A DNA stretch of 64,000 nucleotides from Trabulsiella odontotermitis (GCF_030053895.1 NZ_CP125781.1:1364001-1428000), one strand, 5' to 3'. Shown: positions 52,063 through 61,794, numbered from the stretch's first letter. Numbers and translations are program-made. Notes: generated from the sequence alone by a model not told the origin.

Positions 52063-53526
52063 TTACATTTTGCTGTACGGACGGAAGCGTTCCTGCAACT
52101 GGCGGAATTGATCGATACGCGCGTCGTAGCGCGCCTGTTGCAGACTTCCGAGTTTCACCTGCGAGCTGGCGCTGCTCAGCAGGGAAATGGCTTGATCAAG
52201 ACGACCCACCAGCGCCATGTTTTCTGCGCGCGCGGCCAGTTCCTGATCGCGATTACCCAGCGCTGCTTCCGCCTGCGCCAGTAAATCCCAGCCGTTGGTG
52301 TCGTCTTTGTTGTTAAAAGTATAGCGGTTGAGAAGGGTTACGGCCTGGGCCGGCTGGCCGCCTTCCATATAGGCGTTGGCAAGGTTCAGTTGTAATACCG
52401 GGTTATTGCGCAGGTCGTGGGCATTTTTCAGACGGTTAATCGCTTCGCCGGTTTTTTTCTGCCCGAGATCGATATCGGTCGCCAGATCGAGATACCAGGG
52501 GTTTTGCCCGTCGGCACTCAGCAGCGGCTGCAGCAGTTTGCTCGCTTCGGCGTAATTGCTGGCGCCCATCGCCTGTAACGCCCGGCCATACTGGGCGGCG
52601 CGCTGTTCGCGCACGTTGCCTTTCGCCCAGTTGTCGAGGAGATCGCTGGTGAGCTGATTTTTACCGGAATTGTACATGCCGAGAGTTCTCGCTTTCGCCA
52701 TGTAGAAATCTTCAGAGGATTGCACCACGACCGGTCGCATCTGGTTGGCGCGGTTACGCGCATCGGCGAGACGGCTTTCCGGTAACGGGTGCGTCAGCAA
52801 CATTTCCGGCGGACGTGACGAATAACGAGACTGATCGAGCAGTTTTTCCATGAATGCCGGCATCGACTGGGGATCGAACCCGGAGCGTTGCAGCACCTGG
52901 ATGCCGATGCGATCCGCTTCTTCTTCATTCTGACGGGTGAAGCTGATCATCCCCTGTTGGGTACCGGCCAGTGTCCCGGTCAGCGCCGCCATCCCGGCCT
53001 GCGGATTGGCCATCGCCAGTAAAATAGAGCCCAGCGCACCGACCCAGGTCAGCGGCGCGTTGCGCTTTTGATCTTCCATGGCGCGTGCCAGATGGCGCTG
53101 TGTGACGTGGGAGATTTCGTGCGCCATGACCGACGCCAGCTCGCTTTCGGTATCGGCGTAGCGGAACAGGGCGGAGTGCAGCACCACGTTGCCGCCGAAG
53201 AAGGCGAAGGCGTTCAGCTCGTCGTTATTAATCAGGAAAAAATGAAACGGGGTGCGCACGGAATAGGCGTGCGAGACCAGACGTGTACCGAGGTTATTAA
53301 TGTACTGCGTTAACAGCGGGTCATTGATCAACGGCGCGCTGCCGCGCAACTGTCGCACATAATAATCTCCCATCTGCATCTCCTGACCAATGGAGAGCGT
53401 GCTTCCTGCGGAGGTGCCCATGTCCGGCAACGTATCTGCAGAGTCTGCAAAAGCGGGCAGACATTGACCCAGCGTCAGAGACGCTATCAGCGTCGCCACC
53501 AGCGTCTTTCTCAACTGCGTGAACAT
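52063..53526 (-). CDS. bepA: Periplasmic metalloprotease/chaperone BepA
   Basis: 487 residues, the E. coli length. A cleavable signal peptide (ending near QCLPAFA) is followed by an M48 protease domain with HEISHVTQRH and third-ligand region NEEEADRIG. The C-terminal half is TPR repeats that bind the BAM complex and LptD. It helps LptD mature and degrades stalled substrates. It belongs to the SigmaE regulon in E. coli; that promoter was not checked here. Confidence 0.96.
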   Translation of the reverse strand: MFTQLRKTLVATLIASLTLGQCLPAFADSADTLPDMGTSAGSTLSIGQEMQMGDYYVRQLRGSAPLINDPLLTQYINNLGTRLVSHAYSVRTPFHFFLINNDELNAFAFFGGNVVLHSALFRYADTESELASVMAHEISHVTQRHLARAMEDQKRNAPLTWVGALGSILLAMANPQAGMAALTGTLAGTQQGMISFTRQNEEEADRIGIQVLQRSGFDPQSMPAFMEKLLDQSRYSSRPPEMLLTHPLPESRLADARNRANQMRPVVVQSSEDFYMAKARTLGMYNSGKNQLTSDLLDNWAKGNVREQRAAQYGRALQAMGASNYAEASKLLQPLLSADGQNPWYLDLATDIDLGQKKTGEAINRLKNAHDLRNNPVLQLNLANAYMEGGQPAQAVTLLNRYTFNNKDDTNGWDLLAQAEAALGNRDQELAARAENMALVGRLDQAISLLSSASSQVKLGSLQQARYDARIDQFRQLQERFRPYSKM

Positions 53527-53750
53527 AACCTCAGTCCTGTAATATGGGGTGTGCCTGTTTGACCGGTGCGAAGCATGAATGTTCCACCGTGGTTCGTCAT
53601 GGGAGTGTAGCTGTCTGTAAGTCGGTTGAAAATCATCTTTCTGCGACTTTTATTGTTTGTGGGAACCGTATTAAAAAGCGGAGTCTTTTTTGTGACATTT
53701 CGATACAATTCACGATCTGCAATCCCGCAACGCGTCCTAAGAAGGATTTT

Positions 53751-54812
53751 ATGCTTGAGTTGTTAATGCAGTGGTACCGCCGCCGCTTCAGCGATCCGGA
53801 GGCGATAGCGCTGCTGGTCATTCTGCTGGCAGGGTTTGTGATCCTGTTCTTCTTCAACGGTCTTTTAGCGCCGCTGCTGGTCGCCATTGTGCTGGCGTAT
53901 CTGCTGGAATGGCCAACCATCAGACTTGAGCGCATCGGTTGCTCGCGGCGCTGGGCAACGTCCATCGTGCTGGTGCTGTTTGTCGGCATTCTGCTTCTGC
54001 TGGCGCTGGTGGTGATGCCGATCGCCTGGCAGCAGGGCATTAACCTGATCCGCGATATGCCGGGCATGTTGAATCAGTTGATGAGTTATGCCGCCACGCT
54101 GCCACGCCGTTTCCCGGCGCTGATGGACGCCGGGATTGTCGACGTGGTGGCCGAGAATATGCGCAGCCGCATGCTGACGCTCGGCGATTCAGTGGTGAAA
54201 TATTCACTGGCGTCGTTGGTTGGGTTGCTCACGCTCTCCGTTTACCTGGTGCTGGTGCCGCTGATGGTCTTTTTCCTCGTCAAGGATAAAGAGCAAATGC
54301 TCAATGCCGTGCGTCGCGTGTTGCCGCGTAACCGCGGGCTGGCCGGACAGGTGTGGAATGAGATGAACCAGCAGATCACCAATTACATTCGCGGCAAAGT
54401 GTTTGAGATGATTGTGGTCAGTATCGCCACCTGGATTGGCTTTGTGCTGTTCGGGCTCAATTATTCGCTGCTGCTGGCGGTACTGGTCGGTTTTTCAGTG
54501 CTCATTCCGTACATCGGTATTTTTGTCGTGACATTCCCGGTTGTGGGTGTGGCGCTGTTCCAGTTCGGTCTCAGCACCGAATTCTGGAGCGTATTTGCGG
54601 TATATCTGATTATTCAGGCGCTGGATGGCAACCTGCTGGTGCCGGTGCTGTTCTCAGAAGCCGTTAACCTGCATCCATTGGTGATTATTTTGTCAGTGGT
54701 GATTTTCGGCGGGTTGTGGGGATTCTGGGGCGTGTTCTTTGCGATTCCGCTGGCGACGCTCATCAAAGCCGTTGTCCACGCCTGGCCGGACGGCCCGGCG
54801 ATTGAGGAGTAA
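53751..54812 (+). CDS. perM: AI-2E family putative permease PerM
   Basis: 353 residues, equal to E. coli YfgO. AAGAAGGA lies before ATG 53751; the longer frame from 53544 covers the bepA-perM spacer and is rejected. About seven to eight membrane helices are seen, with a soluble middle section (about 90-150) and the family's PLMVFFLVKD stretch. The substrate is unknown. In E. coli the hyf operon separates this gene from bcp; here they converge. Confidence 0.92.
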   Translation: MLELLMQWYRRRFSDPEAIALLVILLAGFVILFFFNGLLAPLLVAIVLAYLLEWPTIRLERIGCSRRWATSIVLVLFVGILLLLALVVMPIAWQQGINLIRDMPGMLNQLMSYAATLPRRFPALMDAGIVDVVAENMRSRMLTLGDSVVKYSLASLVGLLTLSVYLVLVPLMVFFLVKDKEQMLNAVRRVLPRNRGLAGQVWNEMNQQITNYIRGKVFEMIVVSIATWIGFVLFGLNYSLLLAVLVGFSVLIPYIGIFVVTFPVVGVALFQFGLSTEFWSVFAVYLIIQALDGNLLVPVLFSEAVNLHPLVIILSVVIFGGLWGFWGVFFAIPLATLIKAVVHAWPDGPAIEE

Positions 54813-54816
54813 AGTA

Positions 54817-54845
54817 AAAGGCCCGGTATCATTCACCGGGCCTTT
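54817..54845. terminator. Bidirectional terminator between perM and bcp
   Basis: AAAGGCCCGGT (54817-54827) pairs perfectly with ACCGGGCCTTT (54835-54845) around seven bases. A-rich and T-rich flanks on both sides allow use in both directions. It ends one base before the bcp stop codon. Confidence 0.85.
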
Positions 54846-54846
54846 A

Positions 54847-55317
54847 TTACGCGTTCTCTTTCAGCCAGTTCAGCACCACATCGTGGTGGTTGCTGGTTTT
54901 GAAATCATCGAAAACGTGCTCAATTTTGCCGTCTGCATCAATCAGAAAACTGATGCGGTGGATGCCGTCATAGGTTTTCCCCATGAAGGACTTTTCTCCC
55001 CACACGCCAAATTGTTCGCAGACCTGATGGTCTTCATCGGAGAGCAGCGTAAAGTTCAGCAGCTCTTTTTCTGCAAAGCGGGAGAGTTTTTCAGGTTTAT
55101 CGGTGCTGATGCCCAGCACTTCAACGCCCGATTTTTTTAAATCATCCATATTATCGCGCAGACCGCAGGCCTGAACTGTACAACCTGGCGTCATTGCTTT
55201 TGGGTAAAAATAGACCAGAACACGCTGTCCCTGGAAGTCGGTCAAATTTACTTGCTCACCATCCTGATCGGGCAAACTAAATTTCGGTGCGATGTCACCG
55301 GCTTTCAGTGAGTTCAT
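54847..55317 (-). CDS. bcp: Thioredoxin-dependent thiol peroxidase Bcp
   Basis: 156 residues, the E. coli length. An atypical two-Cys peroxiredoxin with TPGCTVQACGLRD, where the first Cys is peroxidatic and the second, five residues on, resolves it. It reduces hydrogen and organic peroxides. The ATG overlaps the gcvR stop by one base (TAATG). Confidence 0.97.
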   Translation of the reverse strand: MNSLKAGDIAPKFSLPDQDGEQVNLTDFQGQRVLVYFYPKAMTPGCTVQACGLRDNMDDLKKSGVEVLGISTDKPEKLSRFAEKELLNFTLLSDEDHQVCEQFGVWGEKSFMGKTYDGIHRISFLIDADGKIEHVFDDFKTSNHHDVVLNWLKENA

Positions 55318-55889
55318 TACTCAACTCCATCTTGTTCATCATGCTGTGAATAATTGACGATGCTTATACTGCCTTGTGCATTCAGTTCTGTACATAGTGC
55401 TTTAAACGCTTGCTCGATATTTGAGACTTCTTGCGAGGCCGGACTGTGTGCCGTGATTTGAATGAATAATTGCGCGGCGCTGGCGTTCTCACCGGGTTGT
55501 GTGCGGGAAACCAGTTCCGCAATGTTGGTGTTGTACGTATCGAATAATGCCGTAAACCGCTCAATGATGTGCGGCGAATCCGGCACCTCTACCTGCACCC
55601 AGACGGTGGAGGGTAACGCCTGTCGCGGACTTGCGGTGGTGCGTTTCATGACGATCAGCAGATCCAGTTCCGCGCCCTTCAATGGTAATGTTGATTCGAT
55701 CAGGGTAATAGCATTCCAGCTGCCGGAAAGCAGCATGATAAAAGTGAACTCATCGCCAAGCATCGCCAGACGGCTGTCTTCAATATTACAGCCGCAGCTG
55801 CTGACATGACGGGTGATTGTATTCACGATACCAGGACGGTCAGCGCCCAGGGCGGTAATCACCAGATAGTGTTGTGATGAGGCTGTCAA
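55317..55889 (-). CDS. gcvR: Glycine cleavage system transcriptional repressor GcvR
   Basis: 190 residues from TTG 55889, the E. coli length, giving (M)TASSQHYLVITALGADRPGIV; AGGAAG lies upstream. The frame to 55955 is open but not conserved. Two ACT domains (about residues 8-85 and 95-175) bind glycine. GcvR does not bind DNA itself: it holds the activator GcvA in a repressive complex when glycine is low. Confidence 0.95.
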   Translation of the reverse strand: MTASSQHYLVITALGADRPGIVNTITRHVSSCGCNIEDSRLAMLGDEFTFIMLLSGSWNAITLIESTLPLKGAELDLLIVMKRTTASPRQALPSTVWVQVEVPDSPHIIERFTALFDTYNTNIAELVSRTQPGENASAAQLFIQITAHSPASQEVSNIEQAFKALCTELNAQGSISIVNYSQHDEQDGVE

Positions 55890-56042
55890 ACCTGTTCTTC
55901 CTGTAAAAGGTGCGGTAATCATAAGGAAAGCATAAAAAAAACCGGCATACAACATTCAGAACGGCTCTGGTCTCTTGCTTTTATTACAGGACCAAACGTA
56001 CCATTGAAACTCTTGTCTGCACGTCTGCTCAGAGGATGGCCC

Positions 56043-56921
56043 ATGTTCACGGGAAGTATAGTTGCGGTTATCACGCCGATGGATGAAAAAGGTAATGTCG
56101 ATCGGCTAAGCCTGAAAAAATTGATTGATTACCATGTCGCCAATGGAACCTCGGCGATCGTTTCGGTGGGCACCACCGGAGAATCCGCCACATTAAGCCA
56201 CGACGAACATGGCGATGTGGTCATGATGACGCTGGATCTGGCAGACGGGCGTATTCCCGTGATTGCCGGCACGGGAGCCAATGCAACCGCAGAGGCGATC
56301 AGCCTGACTCAGCGTTTCAATAACAGCGGCATCGTTGGCTGCCTGACGGTCACGCCGTACTATAACCGTCCGACGCAGGAAGGGTTGTTCCAGCATTTCA
56401 AAACCATCGCTGAACATACTGACCTGCCGCAAATTCTGTATAATGTGCCTTCGCGTACCGGCTGCGATATGTTGCCTGAGACCGTGGGACGCCTGGCAGA
56501 AGTAAAAAATATTGTCGGTATTAAGGAAGCCACGGGGAACTTAAGTCGTGTTCACCAGATCAAAGAGCTGGTTTCAGATGACTTTATCCTTCTGAGCGGT
56601 GATGATGCCACGGCGCTGGACTTCATGCAGCTGGGTGGTCAGGGCGTTATTTCGGTAACGGCTAACGTTGCAGCGCGCGACATGGCGGAAATGTGTAAAC
56701 TGGCCGCTGAAGGTAAGTTTGCCGAAGCGCGTGTCATCAACCAGCGTCTGATGCCACTACACAATAAATTATTTGTCGAACCCAATCCGATCCCGGTGAA
56801 ATGGGCCTGTAAGGAATTGGGACTTGTAGCAACCGACACGCTGCGCCTGCCGATGACGCCGATTACCGACAACGGTCGTCACATCGTCGCCAACGCGCTT
56901 AAGCACGCCGGTCTGCTGTAA
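56043..56921 (+). CDS. dapA: 4-hydroxy-tetrahydrodipicolinate synthase
   Basis: 292 residues, the E. coli length. A TIM-barrel class I aldolase that condenses pyruvate with aspartate semialdehyde at the branch to lysine and diaminopimelate. The Schiff-base lysine is in VGIKEATG, and YYNRPTQEG and YNVPSRTG carry active-site tyrosine and arginine. AGAGGA lies before ATG 56043. It is divergent from gcvR and 16 bases ahead of bamC. Confidence 0.97.
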   Translation: MFTGSIVAVITPMDEKGNVDRLSLKKLIDYHVANGTSAIVSVGTTGESATLSHDEHGDVVMMTLDLADGRIPVIAGTGANATAEAISLTQRFNNSGIVGCLTVTPYYNRPTQEGLFQHFKTIAEHTDLPQILYNVPSRTGCDMLPETVGRLAEVKNIVGIKEATGNLSRVHQIKELVSDDFILLSGDDATALDFMQLGGQGVISVTANVAARDMAEMCKLAAEGKFAEARVINQRLMPLHNKLFVEPNPIPVKWACKELGLVATDTLRLPMTPITDNGRHIVANALKHAGLL

Positions 56922-56937
56922 AGTTTAGGGAGATTTG

Positions 56938-57972
56938 ATGGCTTACTCAGTACAGAAGTCGCGCCTGGCGAAGGTTGCGGGTATTTCGCTTGTTCTGCTC
57001 CTCGCGGCCTGCAGCTCTGATTCGCGCTATAAGCGTCAGGTTAGCGGTGATGAATCCTATCTGGAAGCGACACCGCTTGCTGAACTTCATGCGCCTGCCG
57101 GTATGATCCTGCCGCTTCAGAACGGCGACTATAACATCCCTGTTGCCCGCAGTAATGGCGCCGTGGGTAAAGCGCTGGACATCCGTCCGCCGGCGCAGCC
57201 GTTGGCGCTGGTCAGCGGTGCCCGTACCCAATTCACTGGCGACACGGCCACGCTGTTAGTGGAAAGCGGTCGTAGCGGTTCGCTGTGGCCGCAGGTGGTG
57301 AGCATTCTTCAGGCGAAGAACTACACCATCACCAAACGTGATGATGCCTCGCAGACGTTGAGCACTGACTGGGTTGACTGGAACCGTCTTGATGAAGACG
57401 AGCAGTACCGTGGTCGCTATCAGATCTCTGTCAAACCACAGGGTTATCAGCAGGCGGTTGTCGTCAAGCTGATCAACCTCGAGCAGGGTGGCAAGCCGGT
57501 TGCTGACGCCGCCTCCATGCAGCGCTACAGCACCGAAATGCTGAACGTGATTTCTGCGGGCATCGATCAGAACGCGACTAACGCGCAGAATGCCGCGCAA
57601 GGCCGCGATGGTGCCACCTTTGACGTGCAGAGCGCCGCCGATGACACCGGCTTGCCGATGCTGGTAGTACGCGCGCCGTTCAATCAGGTGTGGGATCGCC
57701 TCCCGGCAACACTGAAGAAAGTGGGCATGGAAGTTACCGACCGCACCCGTTCTCAGGGTGACATCGCGGTGACCTACAAACCGCTCTCCGACGGCAACTG
57801 GCAGGAACTGGGTGCCCGCGATCCGGGTCTCGTCTCCGGCGACTATAAGTTGCAGGTGGGTGACCTCGATAACCGCAGCAGCCTGCAGTTCATCGACCCG
57901 AAAGGCCATACGTTAACGCAGTCTCAGAATGACGCCCTGGTCTCCGTGTTCCAGGCCGCATTTAGTAAGTAA
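56938..57972 (+). CDS. bamC: Outer-membrane assembly lipoprotein BamC
   Basis: 344 residues, the E. coli length. The lipobox LLAAC gives lipid-Cys25. An unstructured N-terminal segment that binds BamD (about 26-100) precedes two helix-grip domains. The ATG at 56938 gives MAYSVQKSRLAKV; the TTG three bases earlier is not needed. It is probably co-transcribed with dapA, as in E. coli. Confidence 0.96.
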   Translation: MAYSVQKSRLAKVAGISLVLLLAACSSDSRYKRQVSGDESYLEATPLAELHAPAGMILPLQNGDYNIPVARSNGAVGKALDIRPPAQPLALVSGARTQFTGDTATLLVESGRSGSLWPQVVSILQAKNYTITKRDDASQTLSTDWVDWNRLDEDEQYRGRYQISVKPQGYQQAVVVKLINLEQGGKPVADAASMQRYSTEMLNVISAGIDQNATNAQNAAQGRDGATFDVQSAADDTGLPMLVVRAPFNQVWDRLPATLKKVGMEVTDRTRSQGDIAVTYKPLSDGNWQELGARDPGLVSGDYKLQVGDLDNRSSLQFIDPKGHTLTQSQNDALVSVFQAAFSK

Positions 57973-57978
57973 TACAAC

Positions 57979-58005
57979 AAGGCTGGAGTATTCCAGCCTT
58001 TTTTC
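57979..58005 (+). terminator. Terminator after bamC
   Basis: AAGGCTGGA pairs perfectly with TCCAGCCTT around GTAT and is followed by TTTTCT. It closes dapA-bamC ahead of the purC promoter. Confidence 0.87.
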
Positions 58006-58014
58006 TGTATAGTG

Positions 58015-58030
58015 ACGCAAACGTGTGCGT
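58015..58030 (+). promoter_or_regulatory. PurR operator upstream of purC
   Basis: ACGCAAACGTGTGCGT matches the PurR consensus ACGCAAACGTTTGCGT at 15 of 16 positions. It lies 50 bases before the purC start, next to TATAGTG at 58008-58014, a likely -10. Confidence 0.88.
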
Positions 58031-58080
58031 CGGCAGAAAAACGCCATTTTTATCACTTAATTTGAGTGGAGTAACAAAAG

Positions 58081-58794
58081 ATGCAAAAGAAAGCTGAGTT
58101 GTATCGCGGCAAAGCGAAAACCGTTTACAGCACGGAAAATCCGGATCTGTTGGTGCTCGAATTCCGTAACGATACGTCAGCAGGGGATGGCGCGCGCATT
58201 GAACAGTTTGACCGCAAAGGGATGGTGAATAACAAGTTCAACCATTTCATTATGACCAAACTCGAAGCGGCAGGTATCCCGACTCAGATGGAAGCGCTGC
58301 TGTCTGATACTGAATGTCTGGTGAAAAAACTCGAGATGGTACCGGTTGAGTGCGTGGTGCGTAACCGTGCCGCAGGCTCGCTGGTCAAGCGTCTGGGCAT
58401 TGAAGAGGGCATCACGCTGAACCCGCCGTTGTTCGATATGTTCCTGAAGAACGACGCCATGCATGATCCGATGGTCAACGAGTCTTACTGCGAAACCTTT
58501 GGCTGGGTGAGCAAAGAGAATCTGGCACAGATGAAAGCGCTGACTTACAAAGCCAACGATGTGCTGAAAAAACTGTTCGATGACGCGGGTCTTATCCTGG
58601 TCGACTTCAAGCTGGAGTTTGGCTTGTTTAAAGGGAAAGTGGTGCTGGGCGACGAATTCTCACCGGATGGCAGCCGTCTGTGGGACAAAGAAACGCTGGA
58701 TAAAATGGACAAAGACCGTTTCCGTCAGAGCCTCGGTGGGCTGATTGAAGCCTATGAAGAGGTCGCACATCGTCTTGGTGTGAAGCTGGACTAA
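58081..58794 (+). CDS. purC: SAICAR synthetase
   Basis: 237 residues, the E. coli length. It joins aspartate to CAIR with ATP in purine synthesis. YRGKAKTVY at the N-terminus forms the nucleotide-binding loop, VVRNRAAGSLVKR is the substrate site, and LVDFKLEFG and GDEFSPDGSRLWD are family signatures. It is a single gene under its own PurR box with a terminator after it. Confidence 0.97.
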   Translation: MQKKAELYRGKAKTVYSTENPDLLVLEFRNDTSAGDGARIEQFDRKGMVNNKFNHFIMTKLEAAGIPTQMEALLSDTECLVKKLEMVPVECVVRNRAAGSLVKRLGIEEGITLNPPLFDMFLKNDAMHDPMVNESYCETFGWVSKENLAQMKALTYKANDVLKKLFDDAGLILVDFKLEFGLFKGKVVLGDEFSPDGSRLWDKETLDKMDKDRFRQSLGGLIEAYEEVAHRLGVKLD

Positions 58795-58807
58795 CTGTTC
58801 CTGCCCG

Positions 58808-58844
58808 AAACTCAGAGGAGAATAATTCGTCCTCTGAGTTTTCT
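58808..58844 (+). terminator. Terminator after purC
   Basis: AAACTCAGAGGA (58808-58819) pairs perfectly with TCCTCTGAGTTT (58830-58841) around ten bases, followed by TCTC. A strong 12-bp stem. Confidence 0.8.
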
Positions 58845-58921
58845 CGTTTCGTTTCCTATGGTAATCCTCCGCTGAACCGCCTACGATCTTATCTATTATC
58901 AATAAAGAGTTTGAGGTTGTT

Positions 58922-59785
58922 ATGCGCTGGCAAGGTCGTCGCGAAAGCGACAATGTTGAAGACAGAAGAAGTGATTCCGGTCCACCGATGATGGGCGGGC
59001 GCGGGTTTCGCGTACCCACCGGCAAGGGCGGGATTATTCTGCTGGTGGTGGTGCTCGTCGCCGGTTATTACGGTGTGGATCTCACCGGTCTGCTGACCGG
59101 ACAGCCGATTTCCCAGCAGTCGACGCAACCCTCTATTAGCCCGAACGATGATGAAGCGGCTAAATTTACCTCGGTGATCCTGGCAACCACGGAAGACACC
59201 TGGAGTCAGATCTTCGAGCAGTCAGGTAAACAGTATCAACAGCCGCGTCTGGTGATGTATCGCGGCGCGACCCGTACCGGCTGCGGTACCGGGCAATCGG
59301 TGATGGGGCCGTTCTACTGCCCGGCGGACAGCACCGTTTATATCGATCTCTCCTTCTACGATGACATGAAAAAGAAACTGGGCGCGGACGGTGATTTCGC
59401 ACAGGGCTACGTCATCGCGCATGAAGTCGGCCACCACGTGCAGAAACTGCTCGGCATCGAACCAAAAGTACGGCAGATGCAGCAGGGGGCGTCACAGGCG
59501 CAGGTAAATCAACTGTCGGTGAAAATGGAACTGCAGGCGGACTGCTTCGCGGGCGTCTGGGGCCACACCATGCAGCAGCAGGGCGTGCTGGAAGCAGGCG
59601 ATCTGGAAGAGGCGTTGAATGCGGCTGAGGCCATCGGTGATGACCGTCTGCAACAGCAAAGCCAGGGGCGCGTCGTGCCGGACAGCTTTACCCACGGCAC
59701 CTCGCAACAGCGCTATACCTGGTTTAAACGCGGTTATGACGGCGGTGATCCGGCGCAATGTAATACCTTCGGCAAAGGGTTCTGA
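58922..59785 (+). CDS. ypfJ: Neutral zinc metallopeptidase family protein YpfJ
   Basis: 287 residues. One membrane helix (about 36-56) follows a charged cytoplasmic N-terminus. The periplasmic domain has HEVGHH (His167, Glu168, His171) and a downstream ELQADCFAG that resembles the third-ligand helix. It is the DUF2342/zinc-peptidase family of unknown substrate. It lies just upstream of tmcA with an eight-base gap. Confidence 0.9.
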   Translation: MRWQGRRESDNVEDRRSDSGPPMMGGRGFRVPTGKGGIILLVVVLVAGYYGVDLTGLLTGQPISQQSTQPSISPNDDEAAKFTSVILATTEDTWSQIFEQSGKQYQQPRLVMYRGATRTGCGTGQSVMGPFYCPADSTVYIDLSFYDDMKKKLGADGDFAQGYVIAHEVGHHVQKLLGIEPKVRQMQQGASQAQVNQLSVKMELQADCFAGVWGHTMQQQGVLEAGDLEEALNAAEAIGDDRLQQQSQGRVVPDSFTHGTSQQRYTWFKRGYDGGDPAQCNTFGKGF

Positions 59786-59793
59786 ATCCGCTA

Positions 59794-61794
59794 ATGGAGG
59801 CATTTTGCGCACTGACCGCGCGCATGAAACAGGAAGGCATTCGTCGCCTGCTGGTCATCAGCGGCGAGGCGGCGTGGAGTCTGCAGCAGGCGACGGCGCT
59901 GCAACAGCGACTGCCCGGCGACTGGCTGAAGGTCGGGCCGCAGGCGCTGCCTGAGCCGTGGTGCCCGCCAGATGCGCTGGCGAAACTGCTCGGCCGCGAG
60001 TTTCATCATGCCATTTTTGATGCCCGCCGCGGCTTTGACGTCACGGCGTTTGCCGCACTCGCCGGGACGTTGCAGGCAGGAAGCTGGCTGGTGCTACTGA
60101 CGCCGCCATTTGACGACTGGCCGCAACAGCCCGATGAAGACACGCTTCGCTGGAGCGAATCCCCGCAGCCGCTTCCGGCGCCTCATTTTGTTCACCATTT
60201 CTGCCGCACCCTGGCGAACGATCCGCAGACGCTTATCTGGCGTCAGTCGCAGCCGTTCACCCTGGGGGAATATCCGGCGCGCGAGACGTGGCACCCGGCA
60301 AACGGCGAACCGGAAGCCGAACAAGCGGCGATCCTGGCGCAACTGGCCGATTGCCCGCCGGGCGTCGTGGCGGTGACGGCAGAACGCGGGCGGGGAAAAT
60401 CGGCGCTGGCGGGGATGCACATTCGCCAGCTTGCGGGCACGGCAATCGTCACCGCTCCCGCGCGTGGCGCGACCGATATCATGGCCGCCTTTGCGGGTGA
60501 GCGGTTTCGCTTTATCGCGCCCGATGCGCTGCTGGCGTCACAGGAGCGCGCTGACTGGCTGATCGTCGATGAGGCGGCGGCTATCCCCTCCCCGGTACTG
60601 CAAAAGCTGGTAGCGCGCTTCCCACGCACGCTGCTGACGACCACGGTGCAGGGTTACGAAGGCACCGGGCGGGGGTTTTTGCTGAAGTTCTGCGCGCGTT
60701 TTCCTCATCTTCGCCAGTTGACACTCTCCCGTCCGATTCGCTGGGCGGCGGGCTGTCCGCTGGAAGCGGTCATTAGTGACGCGTTGCTGTTCACCGATGA
60801 CAGCCTCATACATCTTCCGGCGGGTGAGCTTCGTTATGACAGCGTGGAGCCCGTTGCCTGGCAGACGCAACCCGCGTTACCCATCGGCCTGTATCAACTG
60901 CTTTCCAGCGCCCACTACCGGACCTCGCCGCTGGATTTACGCCGCATGATGGATGCCCCCGGGCAACATTTTGCCTGCGCCCGCAGCGACGCAGGGCTGG
61001 CAGGGGCATTGTGGCTGGTCGATGAAGGTGGGCTGAGCGATGGCCTCAGTCGCGCCGTCTGGGCGGGGTATCGTCGCCCGCGCGGCAATCTGGTGGCGCA
61101 GTCGCTGGCGGCGCATGGCGGAAGCCCGCTGGCCGCGACGCTTACCGGGCGACGCATCACGCGCATCGCGGTGCATCCGACGCGCCAGCGCGAAGGGATC
61201 GGTCAGGCGCTGATTGCCCGCGCCAGAGCGGCAGCGCAGGGCTGCGATTATCTCTCCGTCAGTTTTGGTTACACAACCGAGCTATGGCGGTTCTGGCAGC
61301 GCTGTGGTTTTACGCTGGTCCGCATGGGCGCGCACCGGGAAGCGAGCAGCGGTTGTTATACGGCGATGGCGCTCTTACCACTCACGGCAGCAGGCGAACA
61401 ACTCACCGCGCATGAGCATCAGCGTTTATGCCGCGACGGGCAGTGGCTCGCCGCCTGGATCGACGAAAAGCTGCCGCTACCCGCGTCATCCGACACTATG
61501 CTTAGTGATGATGACTGGAATGAACTGGCGAGTTTCGCCTGGGCGCACCGGCCGTTCTTCTCTGCCGTCGGTAGCCTGAATCGCTTGCGGCTGGCGGTCG
61601 ATGTCGCGCTTCCTCTGCTGCGGGGGCGGTTGCACCAGCAGAGCGAAGCACAGCTGTGTTCCGTTGCCGGGCTGAGCGGGCGTAAAGCGCTGCTGGTGCG
61701 GTTACGCCATGAGACGGCGCAGGCGCTGGTAGCGCTCGATGCACAGCGGGCCGCTCAGTTACAACATCAGGTGCAGCAACTGCAATTTTTTTAA
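59794..61794 (+). CDS. tmcA: tRNA(Met) cytidine acetyltransferase TmcA
   Basis: 666 residues (E. coli 671). It makes N4-acetylcytidine at the wobble position of elongator tRNA-Met. The RNA helicase module has Walker A GRGKSALAG and a DEAAAIP Walker B; the GNAT module has RIAVHPTRQREGIGQAL. The ATG at 59794 gives MEAFCALTARMKQEGIRRLL, aligning with the E. coli start region. GGAGG falls just inside the ORF, so a slightly later non-ATG start is possible. Confidence 0.94.
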   Translation: MEAFCALTARMKQEGIRRLLVISGEAAWSLQQATALQQRLPGDWLKVGPQALPEPWCPPDALAKLLGREFHHAIFDARRGFDVTAFAALAGTLQAGSWLVLLTPPFDDWPQQPDEDTLRWSESPQPLPAPHFVHHFCRTLANDPQTLIWRQSQPFTLGEYPARETWHPANGEPEAEQAAILAQLADCPPGVVAVTAERGRGKSALAGMHIRQLAGTAIVTAPARGATDIMAAFAGERFRFIAPDALLASQERADWLIVDEAAAIPSPVLQKLVARFPRTLLTTTVQGYEGTGRGFLLKFCARFPHLRQLTLSRPIRWAAGCPLEAVISDALLFTDDSLIHLPAGELRYDSVEPVAWQTQPALPIGLYQLLSSAHYRTSPLDLRRMMDAPGQHFACARSDAGLAGALWLVDEGGLSDGLSRAVWAGYRRPRGNLVAQSLAAHGGSPLAATLTGRRITRIAVHPTRQREGIGQALIARARAAAQGCDYLSVSFGYTTELWRFWQRCGFTLVRMGAHREASSGCYTAMALLPLTAAGEQLTAHEHQRLCRDGQWLAAWIDEKLPLPASSDTMLSDDDWNELASFAWAHRPFFSAVGSLNRLRLAVDVALPLLRGRLHQQSEAQLCSVAGLSGRKALLVRLRHETAQALVALDAQRAAQLQHQVQQLQFF

